This document shows positions 34,408 through 44,633 of a DNA stretch of 64,000 nucleotides, in pieces (the stretch's first letter is position 1; each line of letters starts with the position of its first letter). This DNA is from DASZRZ01 sp963732925. Lineage in GTDB: Bacteria > Acidobacteriota > Terriglobia > Terriglobales > Acidobacteriaceae. The stretch spans positions 124,001 to 188,000 of the forward strand of contig CAVTBJ010000004.1 of NCBI GenBank assembly GCA_963732925.1, written 5' to 3'. The position numbers and the translations under genes are program-made. Under the pieces are notes generated by a model, which saw only the letters and a list, made by a program, of their open reading frames with translations, made no database searches and had not been told where the DNA came from.

Positions 34408-35507
34408 TCATGCCTGTTTCTTGACCGGCTGTGCTTTCGGCTGCTGTGGAGCGCGGGCGAATCCCGTAGCCCAGCCGTCACTCCTGACGTGGGGCGGGCG
34501 GGGGTTGCGCTCCAGTCCGAATTTGTGCTGGTGCCAATAGGGATACGGCTCCGGCAGGGCGCTGACTTCATTCAGGCGCGAGATTTCTTCCGCCGAGAGC
34601 CGCCACTCGGCCGCTGCAAGGTTGTCGCGCAACTGTTCTTCGTTGCGTGCGCCGATCACCACCGTGCCCACACAGGGCTTGTTCATGACCCAGTTCAGCG
34701 CCACCTGCGTGGGCGAGACCTTGCGCTGACCGGCAATGTCCGTAAGCACGTCCACGATGCGGTAGACGCGCTCCATGTCGATGGTGCCGGGCATATCCAG
34801 GTCATTGAGCCGGCTTTGCGAAGGACGGGCGTCGCGGCGGAATTTTCCCGTCAGCAGGCCCGCCTGCAGCGGACTCCACGCCATGATCCCCACGCCCTGG
34901 TCCAGCCCCAAGGGGACCAGTTCATTTTCGGCATCGCGCGCCAGCAGCGAATAGTTCACCTGCTGGGTGATATAGCGCGTGAAGCCGTAACGTTCCGAGA
35001 CCGCCAGCGCTTTCATCACGTGCCAGCCGGAATGATTGGAGCACCCCGCATAGCGGATCTTGCCCTGGGAAATCAGATCGTCAAAGGCCCGCATGGTTTC
35101 TTCCACGGGAACGAACATGTCGGGATTGTGCGCAATGTAAAGATCGATATAGTCGGTGCGCAGGCGACGCAAGCTGGCTTCGCAGGCCTCGATCAGATGT
35201 TTCCGCGAAAGACCGGCATCGTACACCCCTGTACCCATGCGCATGAAGACTTTGGTGGCCAGCACCACCTCGTGCCGGCGTCCGTGCAGAACCTCGCCGA
35301 GGATTTCTTCGGCGCCGCCGTAAGAATAGAGTCGGCCGTGTCCACCAGAGTTACGCCCGCGTCCAGGCAGATATCCAGCATGCGGGCGGTTTCTTTCACG
35401 CCCAGGTTGCCCATTTTCTGGAAACGTTCCCGGCCGCCGACCGTCATCGTCCCAAAGCCGAGCACGGAAACGCTCAAGCCGCTTCGTCCAAGTTGTCTGT
35501 GTTCCAT
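34408..35507 (-). CDS. Aldo/keto reductase with one frameshift
   Basis: Intended product about 366 residues. The N-terminal part (MEHRQLGRSGLSVSVLGFGT) runs from 35507 to a frameshift near 35327, where one missing base in VDTAD..YSYGGAEEIL changes frame. The rest continues to 34408 with LATKVFMRMG, YIDLYIAHNPD, IRYAGCSNHSGWHVMKA and NEVSALPEPYPYWH. Catalytic Asp/Tyr/Lys/His positions of the TIM-barrel AKR family can be followed once the frame is repaired. It reduces aldehydes or ketones with NADPH; the substrate is unknown. It sits 72 nt after the dikinase swivel subunit gene on the same strand. The lesion is probably an indel error or recent mutation. Confidence 0.85.
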
Positions 35508-35579
35508 AATTCCTCTATCTCTCGCTATCAGTTTTTGATGTGAGTTGGAGATTTCGATGTGGATTGGAGACGGCGGCGC

Positions 35580-37283
35580 TTACTCCAGAATTTCCACCAC
35601 TCCAGAAGCGCCGTTTACGCGAATGCGCTGTCCTGTCTTGATTTTCTGGGTGGCTGAAGTCGTGCCCACCACCGCCGGAATGCCGAATTCCCGCGAGACC
35701 ACCGCGGGATGCGACAGCGTGCCGCCCGAATCCGTGACCAGGCCACTGATTTTCGTGAAGAGCACCACCCAGGCCGGATTGGTCATTTTGCAGACCAGCA
35801 CATCGCCCTTGGTGACCTGATCGAACTGTTCTGGAGACTGTACCAGCCGGGCGATGCCTTCCACCACGCCGGCGGAGGCGCCCAGTCCCCGCAGGAGTGC
35901 CCGCGGGCTGTTTGGCAGCGTGCTTGGAGCGTTCGTAAATGTCCGGCCAGTCCCAGAAACCCTGCTTGTAAGGCTCCTGGTACAAGGACCAGTGCGTAAT
36001 GGTACCTGCCCACAGCCGGGGCCGGACATTGAATGCCTTGTCGCGCTCCTTGCGGCGGCTCTTGGTAAGTGCCTTGGCGTCAAAAGCGGAGTGGTTGGCG
36101 CTGAACACGCGCAGCTCATGGTATTTCAGGAACAGCACGTCATCGGCCTGGCTCAGAACGCCCAGCTCCACCAACTTGCGGCCAATCGCCATCAGCACCA
36201 GGCGAACCCGCGCATAGGTTCCCTGATCCATATAGAAATGGTGATCCGGGGTCAGCGGTATCATCTTCAGCGCCAGCTCCATTGCAGACTGCAGTTTCTC
36301 GCGGTCCTGCGTTGGAGCGGTCCTTGGGGAACAGCGACCACATCTCCGCAATGGCCTTGTCGCGGCCTTCCCGCAGCTCGCGAACATCCTTCTCGTAGTC
36401 GTAGTCGGAGAGCAGGTAGCCGCGCAGGGCTTCCACGATGGGAGTCGGATCCTCCCGCCATGTGGTGTAGATGTACTCATGCGAGTACATCGACTTGTTG
36501 CCAAACTCCATCTTGTAGTCGTCAATTTTCTTCAGTAACTGCCGGCCTTCCTCGGACCCGGCAAGTGCTTTCACAACGCCCGCGGCCAGATCGTTTTGTC
36601 AAAGGCGCCTTGATGGCTGCGAGATTTTTTCGCCTGCTCCTTCATCTTCCAGAGCTCCCGAATCGAATCCCAGTTGCGGTCCTCGTCGGAAACCAGGATG
36701 CGCCCTGCAAGGCTCTTTGTGCTTCTCACCGAGATATTCCACCAGCATCTTCTCAAATGTCATCGACGTCTGGAACTGGGCCAGGTTCAGGACCCAGTGC
36801 AGGCGGAAATGCCGCTCCTGAATGTCGATAGCGTCTTCCAGCAGAATCATCAGCTCCGGCAAGTGAGGACGTGATCCATGGGGAAGGTGTCGAGGTACTC
36901 GAAATTGCGAAGAATTTCCGGCAAGAGAGCGATTCTTCCACCAGCCGAGGAACTTGTCGGCGTAGACGGGCATGACCATATTGAAGTAGGGCGCTAGTTC
37001 CGCTTCTTCCTGGGGGTCACGCGGGACTACCGCGCTGTGAACGTAACCTTCTACAATCTTTCCCAGCCATTCCTTGCCGAAAGGAACTCCAAAGCGGCGG
37101 TACATGTAAGCGCATGTGTACCACCAACCGCCAATGTCGAACCACATGGGAGAAATCGGCTGCGGACAGTGCAGATCATCCAGCCAGAAGTGGAGCTTCT
37201 TCTCGTCTTCGCTGGCTCCATTCGAGAGGAGTGTTTTGATCTCCTAAAAACTGGTCAATCACTTGATTTCGGTCGTCCGCCAC
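35580..37283 (-). pseudogene. PEP-synthase-type phosphohistidine (swivel) subunit, at least six frameshifts
   Basis: Intended product about 568 residues from GTG 37283 (AAGGGGG upstream; VADDRNQVIDQFLGDQ). Blocks in order: FWLDDLHCPQPISPMWFDIG, LPELMILLEDAIDIQERHF, RNWDSIRELWKMKEQAKK, LLKKIDDYKMEFGNKSMYSH, then LALKMIPLTPDHHFYMDQ. The C-terminal mobile domain reads TDSGGTLSHPAVVSREFGIP, whose His is the phosphorylated residue of PEP-utilising enzymes. Frames change near 37205, 36930, 36865, 36715, 36595, 36325 and 35910. The matching ATP-grasp half is a separate gene at 44634-45647. A PEP-synthase-like enzyme split this way resembles phenylphosphate synthase, whose two large subunits have similar sizes. 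The many breaks suggest sequence error or decay. Confidence 0.72.
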
Positions 37284-38056
37284 GGTGTCCCCCTTTTCGT
37301 CTTTGTCACAATCCCGCAATCCCTTGAAACGTCGCAAGAGTCCCTGCCGGGTGCGCGGGAGTTCCCATTCGCAGATTTCGGCATTGCCGCGGAGCCAGGC
37401 AGCGAGGCGGAAGCCGGCCGGCAGAGATCAACGGCAAGAATCGGCAGCAAAAACCGAGCCAACGAATCTGTCACAAACAAAACACCCACGTCAAGTAGCA
37501 GCGGGCGAGAGCAATTGGGGTCGTAGAACGTTCAGCCTGGCTGTGTGGATACACCGTTCCCGGCGACCGCATCGTAATAATCACCCGTCCTCCGCCCGCT
37601 GTTGACGGAGGACGGGGTGGCAACAGCCCGGACCCCGCTCGCGGCAGCTTCCCACGGGACTGTAGCGTCAGGACGTCTATCGTGTGATACTGCCCTCCGA
37701 GTTGGGCGCAACAACTGGCGATCGGCCCAGGCTTCGAGCCCGTAACACATCGACTTCTTCTACTCCATGGCACTCCTCGTCGTTGATCCCCACCTTGAGT
37801 CCTTGGGCTTTCGTTTCTTTTCGATTGACGATTTTGGATACTCCCAAAGCAGACCTAAAGGATCAACGATCCGAATTCGCGCCGGCCTGCGCCGGCCCTG
37901 CCCGGCCACAGACTTGCATAACTTCAGTGGAATAGCGATTCCTGGTAATTTTCGGCTAACATTGCCGGATCGTTCGCGTCCAAGATGGCAACTTTGCCGC
38001 CTTGAGAAGGTGAGCGCCGGTTACCACCTAAAGAGGACCATGAAGAGGAGCAGCAA
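37284..38056. other. Gene-free stretch with a GC-rich hairpin
   Basis: 773 nt between divergent genes with no credible coding frame; short open frames on both strands lack family features and ribosome sites. An 11-bp inverted repeat CCCGTCCTCCG (37584-37594) and CGGAGGACGGG (37606-37616) stands out, without a U-run. Given the damage in both flanking genes, a decayed gene could be hidden here, but I see no recognisable remnant. Confidence 0.4.
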
Positions 38057-38979
38057 ATGGAATGGACGCGCCGAATGTTGTGAAACTGGGAGTGGGAGTG
38101 GCCGCTGGTTCGGTCCTGACGCCGTTTACCGCCTCTTTGGGCAGACGGCGACCAAGTTGATCACCAAGCCGATTCCCTCCAGTGGCGAGCAGATTCCCGT
38201 TGTCGGCATCGGCACGGCGCGCCGTTACGAAGCGGCAACGCCGGAAGACCGGGCGGAGATCAAAGAGGTACTGCGATTGCTGCCGGAACTGGGAGGCAAG
38301 GTCATTGATACCGCGCACAGATTATGGTGGCGCGGAAGCCCTGGTGGGAGAACTGGTCTCTGAACTTGGCAATCGCGACCGGGTATTTCTGGCTACGAAG
38401 GTGGGCGCCAACGATCAAGCTTCCGGCGCCAGCCAGATTGAGGAGTCCTTTCAGCGGCTTCGCACCCGGCGCATCGACCTGATTGCCGTACACAATCTGC
38501 GCGATGTGGAAGATCAACTTGCCACGCTGCGCGACATGAAGCAGAGCGGACGCATACGCTACCTAGGTGTGACCACATCCTCGGAACGACAATACGAACG
38601 AATGGAAGCGGTGCTGAACAAAGAGAAACTTGATTTCTGCCAGGTGGACTACGCGATCGACAACCGCGAAGCCGCCGACCGAATCTTGCCTATGGCGAAG
38701 GACCACGGCGTTGCAGTGATGATCAATCTACCCTTCGGCCGGGGACGCCTTTTCTCCGAGGTGCAGAACCGGCCATTGCCCGATTGGGCCGCGGAAATCG
38801 ATTGCAAGACCTGGGCGCAGGTTTTCCTGAAATATATTGTTTCTCACCCCGCGGTGACTTGCGCCATTCCGGGTACGGCCCGGGTGAAGTATTTGAGAGA
38901 CAATCTGGGAGCCGCACAGGGACGGCTGCCCGATGCCGCCATGCGCCAACGCATGGAGCAGTTCTTCGATAAGCTTTAG
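38057..38979 (+). pseudogene. Tat-exported aldo/keto reductase, three frameshifts
   Basis: Start ATG 38057, preceded by GAGGAGC. Repairing breaks near 38085, 38145 and 38320 gives a Tat-like N-terminus (MEWTRRML, then KLGVGVAAGSVLTPFTASLG), an AKR barrel start (PSSGEQIPVVGIGTARRY), DYGGAEALVGELVSELG, FLATKVGA, RTRRIDLIAVHNLRD, RYLGVTTSSERQYERMEAVL, VDYAIDNREAADRILP and a C-terminus with AIPGTARVKYLRDN. The last part (38320-38979) is a long intact frame. The enzyme would reduce carbonyl compounds. Tat export fits the preference of such proteins to carry folded cofactor. It lies 42 nt upstream of the MFS-like gene on the same strand. Confidence 0.78.
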
Positions 38980-39021
38980 CTCGGATCTGCCATCACAACG
39001 CGGCTCGACCTATGAGGCCCT

Positions 39022-40389
39022 ATGAGCACACCGGCTGACTCGGAAGTTTCCGGCGGCATGATGTACAGGCTGCTTCGCAGAGTGATCGACGTTCAGCCGG
39101 ATGAAGTGCGCGCCCTGGGTTGGGCGTGGCTGTACTTCTTCAGCGTTCTTTCAGCGTACTACGTGATCCGTCCCATCCGTGACGAAATGGGAGTCGCGGG
39201 AGGCGTAAACAACCTGCCCTGGCTCTTCACCGGCTCGCTGGTGGGAATGATGCTGGTGAATCCTCCCTTCGCCGCCTTGGTGGCCCGCCTGCCCCGCTCG
39301 AAGTTCGTGGCCGTCACCTATCGTTTCTTCATGGCCAATCTGGTGCTGTTTTTCGTGCTGTTCAAGACAGCATCGCGACCGGAAGCCATCTGGCTGGGCC
39401 GCATCTTTTACATCTGGACCGCCGTCTTTAATCTCTTTGTGGTCTCGGTGTTCTGGGCATTCATGGCGGACGTGTTTTCCCGCAATCAGGGGAAGCGGCT
39501 CTTCGGATTCATCAGCGCAGGAGGAACGCTGGGCGGCATCGCCGGCTCGTCGCTCACAACCTTCCTGGTGGCGCACTTGGGCACCAGCGATCTTTTGTGG
39601 ATCTCCATCGTACTCCTGGAAGTCGCGGTGATGAGCGTTCGCCACCTTTCCAGGCTATCGGATGCCCTGCGGGTGAAGCGCGGAATGGAACAGCAGGAGC
39701 GCGTGATCGGCGGTGGAGTGCTTTCCGGAATTTCCCACGCCCTCAAGTCACCCTACCTGCTGAACATCAGCGCTTACATGCTGCTGTTCACCATTCTTTC
39801 GACTTTCCTGTATTTCGAGCAGGCCAGCATCGTCGAGCACACGATTATCAGCCGCGCCGCGCGCACCGCATTTTTCGGCAAAGTGGACCTGCTGGTGAAC
39901 GTGATGACGCTCGGGGTGCAGATTTTTCTGACCGGGCGCACCATGAAGGCCCTGGGAGTGGCGCTCACCCTGACCATTCTGCCCGCCCTCAGCATTGCCG
40001 GGTTCCTCACACTGGGCCTGATGCCCACTATTGTCGTGGTTGTATGTTTCATGGCCTTGCGGCGCTCCGGCAACTATGCCATCGCACGGCCCGCTCGCGA
40101 AGTCCTGTTCACCGTGCTGGCGCGCGAGGACCGCTACAAGGCAAAGAGCTTCATCGATACCTTCATCTACCGCGCCGGCGACCAGATTGGAGCGTGGTCT
40201 TGGGCGCTGATGGGATTTTTCGGCTTGGGAATGACGGGGGTCGCCTTTATGGCAGTGCCGATCTCGCTGGCTTGGCTGGCGAATGGCTATTGGCTGGGAA
40301 GGAAGCAGGAAAAAATCGCCATCCGCAACCAGGAAGCAGCCGCGAGAGAGAAACTCCTGCAAGTGGCCCCTGCGACGGCAGAAGGCTAG
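39022..40389 (+). CDS. MFS / nucleotide-translocase-like membrane protein
   Basis: 455 residues with GAGG shortly before the ATG. About 12 membrane segments (LYFFSVLSAYYVIRPIRDEM; IVVVVCFMALRRSGNYAIAR). The opening segment with YYVIRPIRDEMG and the later ISAGGTLGGIAGS and RPAREVLFTVLAREDRYKAKSF resemble the ATP/ADP (NTP/NDP) translocase and related MFS group found in environmental bacteria, but function is not proven for these. The C-terminal tail is cytoplasmic and basic. Its stop overlaps the stop of the convergent molybdenum hydroxylase gene by 4 nt. Confidence 0.8.
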   Translation: MSTPADSEVSGGMMYRLLRRVIDVQPDEVRALGWAWLYFFSVLSAYYVIRPIRDEMGVAGGVNNLPWLFTGSLVGMMLVNPPFAALVARLPRSKFVAVTYRFFMANLVLFFVLFKTASRPEAIWLGRIFYIWTAVFNLFVVSVFWAFMADVFSRNQGKRLFGFISAGGTLGGIAGSSLTTFLVAHLGTSDLLWISIVLLEVAVMSVRHLSRLSDALRVKRGMEQQERVIGGGVLSGISHALKSPYLLNISAYMLLFTILSTFLYFEQASIVEHTIISRAARTAFFGKVDLLVNVMTLGVQIFLTGRTMKALGVALTLTILPALSIAGFLTLGLMPTIVVVVCFMALRRSGNYAIARPAREVLFTVLAREDRYKAKSFIDTFIYRAGDQIGAWSWALMGFFGLGMTGVAFMAVPISLAWLANGYWLGRKQEKIAIRNQEAAAREKLLQVAPATAEG

Positions 40390-42686
40390 CTGAGTTTCGC
40401 CGATTCCGCGGCCTGCGGCTCGGACTCGGGTTCAATCGAAACCTCCTGAATCGACCGCCACACGCGCTCCGGAGTGAGCGGCAATTCGCGGATAACGACT
40501 CCCGTGGCCTCGGCCACGGCGGAACCCACGGCCGCGGCAATCGAGAGGATTCCGCCTTCACCGGTTCCCTTCGCTCCGAACGGCCCTGGACCGTCCGCGT
40601 TCTCGATCAGGATGGAGTGAAATTCGAGCGGAATGTCCTTGATGGTGGGAATGCGATAGTCGAGTGCGCCCAGATTAAGGATGCGGCCATGCTCGTCCAG
40701 AATAAGGTGCTCCATCAGGGTGTGTCCCAGGCCCATAATGACTGAGCCTTCGTCCTGAGCTTCCACCTGTTGCGGATTGAGCGCCTTGCCCACATCGCTG
40801 GCGAGGGCAAGCCTGGTAAGTTGCACCATGCCGGTTTCCGGGTCCACTTCAACTTCCACAGCGGCGCACATCACCTCCCAGAACGCCGCTTTGCCCATCA
40901 GCGGATGATTGGGCAGAAACTGACTGCGGGTGCTGCCGATGGCGAGCACTTCTCCCCGGGCCGGGCCGTAGTATTTTCTGAACAGCTCCGCGTAGGTCAG
41001 CGTCTGGCCGGCCGCCTGAACGGAGCCGGGTTCAACCGTGACCTCATCCTTGGGAATATCGAACAGCTCGGCCGCCAGTTGCCCCAGCTGAGACTTGGCG
41101 TCCTGGCATGCCTTGAGAATCGAGTTTCCCATAAACACCGTGGAGCGACTGGCCGAAGTGGACATGTCATAGGGCACCACCGCGGTATCGCCCAGCACCA
41201 CCGTGATCCGCTCCAAAGGGATTCCGAGCTCCTGGGCGACAAGCTGGGTGAAAACGGTGCGCGCGCCCTGCCCCATATCCGATGTGCCGGCCAGAATGGA
41301 AGCACTGCCGTCATGATGCAGGCGCACCATGGCAAACGACACTGACGCGGTTGAAGAGCTCTTCATGCCCATGGAAATACCCCGCCCGCGCTGCTTCGGC
41401 AGCGGCTTGCCCCAGCCGATGGCAGCGGCGGCCTTCTCCAGTGTCTGCACCCAGAGACCGTCAGCGGGGGTGTCCCCAGGGATGAACGATTCTCCTTTTT
41501 GCGGGATGTTGCGGCGGCGAATCTCCACGCGATCAAGGCCCAAGCGTCGGGCGGCTTCGTCGAACTGCGATTCCACTGCCCAGGAAAGCTGGGGCGTGCC
41601 GAATCCGCGAAACGCCGTGCTCGGCGTGGTGTGCGAGAGCAACGCCCGCGCGATGGTGCGCGCGTGGGGAACGCGATACGGACCGCAGGCGCTGAAGCCC
41701 GCCTTGCTGACGACGCGCGGGCCAACGTCCGCATAGGCGCCAATGAGAAAGTCGGCGTCGATATCCTGAAACTGAATATGCCCGGAGGAATCAAAGCCGG
41801 TGCGGATTCGTACCCGCGCGGAAGCCCGGCGCACAGCTTGGAAAGTTTCTTCCAAAGTCAGCACCAGGCGCACCGGGCGGCCGGTCTGGAGCGCCAAAAA
41901 TGCCAGCAGTGGCTCGAACTTGGGATAGCCTTTGCCGCCGAAGCCTCCGCCGGGATCCGGGGCGATCACCCGCACCCTGGAAATGGGCCACTGCAGCGCG
42001 TAAGCCACCACACGCTGCAGCACGTAGGGATGCTGAATGGGACTCCAGATGATGACACCGTTCTGGTCAGGCGCGGCCAGGTAGGCGTGCGGCTCAATGG
42101 CGAAGTGCGTGATCATGGGAAAGCGGTACTCATTGGCGATCACGCAATCGGCATGGGCGCCATCGATGTCGCCCCAGCCAAAATGGTTTTCCTCGAAAAT
42201 ATTGGTCCCGGCCAGCGGCTTGCCAGCGCGAATAGAAGGATCCTGTACCAACGGCGATTGAGGATCGCGAGCGGCTTCCACCGTGAGCACCGCGGGGAGT
42301 TCCTCGTACTCCACACCAACGAGAGCAGCGGCGGCTTCGGCGGCGTCGAGAGTTTCGGCGGCTACCGCTGCAACCGGCTCGCCGAAAAACTTGGTTTCGT
42401 CCACAGCCAGCAGGGGACGGTCGTTCGTCCCCGGACCGCAGCGCGGCATGGGCTGCGGAAGATCCGCGGCAGTCATGATCGAGACTACACCGTCTACCTT
42501 TTTCGCTTCTTCGGTGTCGATCGAAAGGATGCGGGCGCGGGCGCAGTTCACCTGCACCAGCTTGACGTAGAGTGTATTGTCCAGGCGGAGATCGGCCGCG
42601 TAGCGCAGCGTGCCGGTAACGCGTTCCACTCCTCCCACGCGCCGGGTGGACTTCCCGATCCAACTTGCCTTGTCCTTTTCCTGCAT
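40386..42686 (-). CDS. Molybdenum hydroxylase large subunit (xanthine dehydrogenase/CoxL family)
   Basis: 766 residues from ATG 42686, which overlaps the stop of the upstream subunit gene (TGATG). Order: N-terminal domain GKSTRRVGGVERVTGTLRYAADL, then the molybdopterin-binding domains with PDPGGGFGGKGYPKFEPLLA, TPSTAFRGFGTPQ, AGTSDMGQGARTVFTQ and ASRSTVFMGNS. The catalytic Glu lies in the C-terminal GAKGTGEGG. It lacks the CSFR loop of true CO dehydrogenases, so it is a hydroxylase or dehydrogenase of N-heterocycles, aldehydes or aromatics. The [2Fe-2S] and FAD parts are the next gene upstream. Together with the HD and ATP-grasp genes it forms a four-gene overlapping operon. Confidence 0.92.
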   Translation of the reverse strand: MQEKDKASWIGKSTRRVGGVERVTGTLRYAADLRLDNTLYVKLVQVNCARARILSIDTEEAKKVDGVVSIMTAADLPQPMPRCGPGTNDRPLLAVDETKFFGEPVAAVAAETLDAAEAAAALVGVEYEELPAVLTVEAARDPQSPLVQDPSIRAGKPLAGTNIFEENHFGWGDIDGAHADCVIANEYRFPMITHFAIEPHAYLAAPDQNGVIIWSPIQHPYVLQRVVAYALQWPISRVRVIAPDPGGGFGGKGYPKFEPLLAFLALQTGRPVRLVLTLEETFQAVRRASARVRIRTGFDSSGHIQFQDIDADFLIGAYADVGPRVVSKAGFSACGPYRVPHARTIARALLSHTTPSTAFRGFGTPQLSWAVESQFDEAARRLGLDRVEIRRRNIPQKGESFIPGDTPADGLWVQTLEKAAAAIGWGKPLPKQRGRGISMGMKSSSTASVSFAMVRLHHDGSASILAGTSDMGQGARTVFTQLVAQELGIPLERITVVLGDTAVVPYDMSTSASRSTVFMGNSILKACQDAKSQLGQLAAELFDIPKDEVTVEPGSVQAAGQTLTYAELFRKYYGPARGEVLAIGSTRSQFLPNHPLMGKAAFWEVMCAAVEVEVDPETGMVQLTRLALASDVGKALNPQQVEAQDEGSVIMGLGHTLMEHLILDEHGRILNLGALDYRIPTIKDIPLEFHSILIENADGPGPFGAKGTGEGGILSIAAAVGSAVAEATGVVIRELPLTPERVWRSIQEVSIEPESEPQAAESAKLS

Positions 42687-44040
42687 CACTGTTCCGAACG
42701 GGCGGCCTCGGCCACCGCCTCCACAATACGGCTGTAGCCGGCGCAGCGGCAGAGATTCCCTGCCAGCCCTTCCTTGATTTCCGTCCTGGTGGGGTGGGGA
42801 TTCGTCATCAGCAGATACTTGGCCGACATGATCATGCCGGGAATACAGAACCCGCACTGCACGGCGCCTTTTTCCAGAAAGGCCGTCTGCACGGCATCCA
42901 GTTTGTCGTGCTGAGCCAGACCTTCGATCGTGGTGATCTCGCAACCGTCGGCTTCGACGGCCAGCATGAGGCAGGAACAGATTGCACGTCCGTTCAGCAG
43001 AACCGTGCAGGCGCCGCACTCGCCCAGCGAACAACACTCTTTCGATCCGGTCAGGTCCAGGTCCATGCGAAGCACATCGAGCAATGTGTGGTGAGGATGA
43101 ACAGAAAGCGCATGGCTCTGGCCATTCACCTTCATGACGACCGGAATCGTCCCGGACGTTTTCGGCTCTCCCGTCATACTCTTGTTCCCGACATGGCGCA
43201 AATGCTCCAGGGCCTCCTCAAGGCTACGCCGGCTGCTCACGCGAAGCATCGCCATGCGATATTCCTTGCTGCCGCGCACGTTAGAAATCGGACTGGCATG
43301 GGCGATCATGTCTTCGAGGATCTCTTCCTTCTGGCGCCGGTCGCTCCCAGGGCTGGCGAGAACTCCGGTCGTATCAGTCACCAGGAACGGTTTCGGCCCA
43401 ACCGCGCCATAAGCAAAGCGCGTCTCGCCCGAATGGCTCACCAGGCAGCAGAGATTGATCGTGGCCAGGTCCACGCCGCGCCGCCTGGTAATGCGGCCAA
43501 ACGATGCGCCTGCAGGACCCAGCGGAACCGGCAGGTCGATGGATTCCACCATCTCGCCGCGGGCCATCACGGTCTTGCCTGGCCCGGTGAAAAACTCCGT
43601 CAGTTCAGCCCTGCGGCGGCCGCTGCTGCCGACCAGATTTACCCTGGCTCCGTAGACCAGAAGCGGAGGAACGGTGTCCGCCGCCGGCGAAGCATTGCAA
43701 ATGTTGCCCGCCAGGGTGGCACGATTGCGAATCTGGATAGAACCCACCACGCCGATGGCTTCCACCAGAGCCGGGAAATGACGGCGCAGGCGCGCGTCCT
43801 CGGCGATATCCGTCAACAGGGTCAGAGCGCCAATGCGCAGGCAGCCGATCGGTTTCGCGATGCTGGACCCAGAGCACCGATCCGCTTGAGATCGATGACA
43901 ATCCGCGGAGTGCGCCCGGCACGCAGCCGCACCAGAACGTCGGTTCCCCCGGCCAGCAAGGTCGCGCCAGACCCGTACTCATTCAGCAGAAGCAGCGCGT
44001 CATCCAGGGTTTCCGGACGGGCATAGAGGAAAGGTTTCAT
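42686..44040 (-). CDS. Fused FAD-binding and [2Fe-2S] subunit of the molybdenum hydroxylase, one frameshift
   Basis: Intended product about 450 residues. ATG 44040 overlaps the HD gene stop (ATGA). The FAD domain starts MKPFLYARPETLDDALLLLN with AGGTDVLVRLR; the frame shifts near 43865 (in IGALG..IAKPIG) and goes on with RNRATLAGNICNASPAADT and ITRRRGVDLATINLC. After a linker comes the iron-sulfur part: plant-type [2Fe-2S] motif GSKECCSLGECGACTVLLNG and the second cluster motif CGFCIPGM...GNLCRCAGY. FAD-then-FeS order in one chain is unusual, since most bacterial relatives encode them separately. It passes electrons from the Mo site to an acceptor. Confidence 0.87.
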
Positions 44041-44630
44041 TCCCGGCTGCGCCGGGAGGTCTCCAGCATCTCCGCCTGCAGGGCGGAAAGCCGGGCCTTG
44101 GCTGACTGATACATGGGCAGCGCTAATTTTCTCGCCTGCTCCACCTGGATGCGCTCGTAGCTGTCGTCGAACTTCAGCCGCACTTCGTCCAGGGTGCGCT
44201 TGCCGCTGCGAGCGAATCCCAGAAACAGATCAATGTTCGTCTCCAGGAAACTCAAGCTGTCGGCCGCCTGCAGCAGGTTCGCCTCCGGCCAGCCACCGAC
44301 TTCGTGCGCGTTCACCAGCTTCTCTACTTCCGCGGTCAGGTTCTCGCCGGCTCCCTGCGCCAACAGCCACTGCGCAACGATGCGCGCACTGCGAGCGGCG
44401 TGCGCCGCGTTGTAGGCGGGATCACTCCACTGGCCGGGACCGGCGACAGGCTGGTCCGGACCGGGGAACGCGCGCTCCATGTCATGGGTCAGCGTGGCCA
44501 CACGCAGGGCCTCGGTGGAGTCCGGGGCGATCCGGTCCAGCCACTCCAGTGACTTCAGCAGGTGATAGCTGTTGTAGGGGTAGTTGTCCACGACCCACTT
44601 CCTGCCCGCTTCAACGTAAGGAGAATCCAT
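44037..44630 (-). CDS. HD-domain-like protein
   Basis: 197 residues. The pattern of a metal-dependent HD phosphohydrolase is visible: His in SYHLLKSLEWLDRI, the HD pair in ATLTHDMERAF, His in HAARSARIVAQWLL, then NAHEVGG and a final Asp in LLQAADSLSFLE. The C-terminal third is helical and charged. It may hydrolyse a phosphate ester or nucleotide made by the neighbouring dikinase, or regulate it. It is 3 nt from the upstream ATP-grasp gene and overlaps the downstream FAD/FeS gene by 4 nt, so all are translated together. The substrate is unknown. Confidence 0.78.
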   Translation of the reverse strand: MDSPYVEAGRKWVVDNYPYNSYHLLKSLEWLDRIAPDSTEALRVATLTHDMERAFPGPDQPVAGPGQWSDPAYNAAHAARSARIVAQWLLAQGAGENLTAEVEKLVNAHEVGGWPEANLLQAADSLSFLETNIDLFLGFARSGKRTLDEVRLKFDDSYERIQVEQARKLALPMYQSAKARLSALQAEMLETSRRSRE

Positions 44631-44633
44631 GGC

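Noticed and set aside
37284..38056. Small coding frames in the long intergenic stretch
   Set aside because: They overlap on both strands, start without ribosome sites and show no conserved motif.
39022..40389. True ATP/ADP translocase implying an intracellular lifestyle
   Set aside because: The similarity is to the wider MFS/translocase group in free-living bacteria and the rest of the window is that of a soil-type heterotroph.
40386..44040. Aerobic CO dehydrogenase (coxMSL)
   Set aside because: The large subunit lacks the diagnostic active-site CSFR loop, so it is a related hydroxylase.
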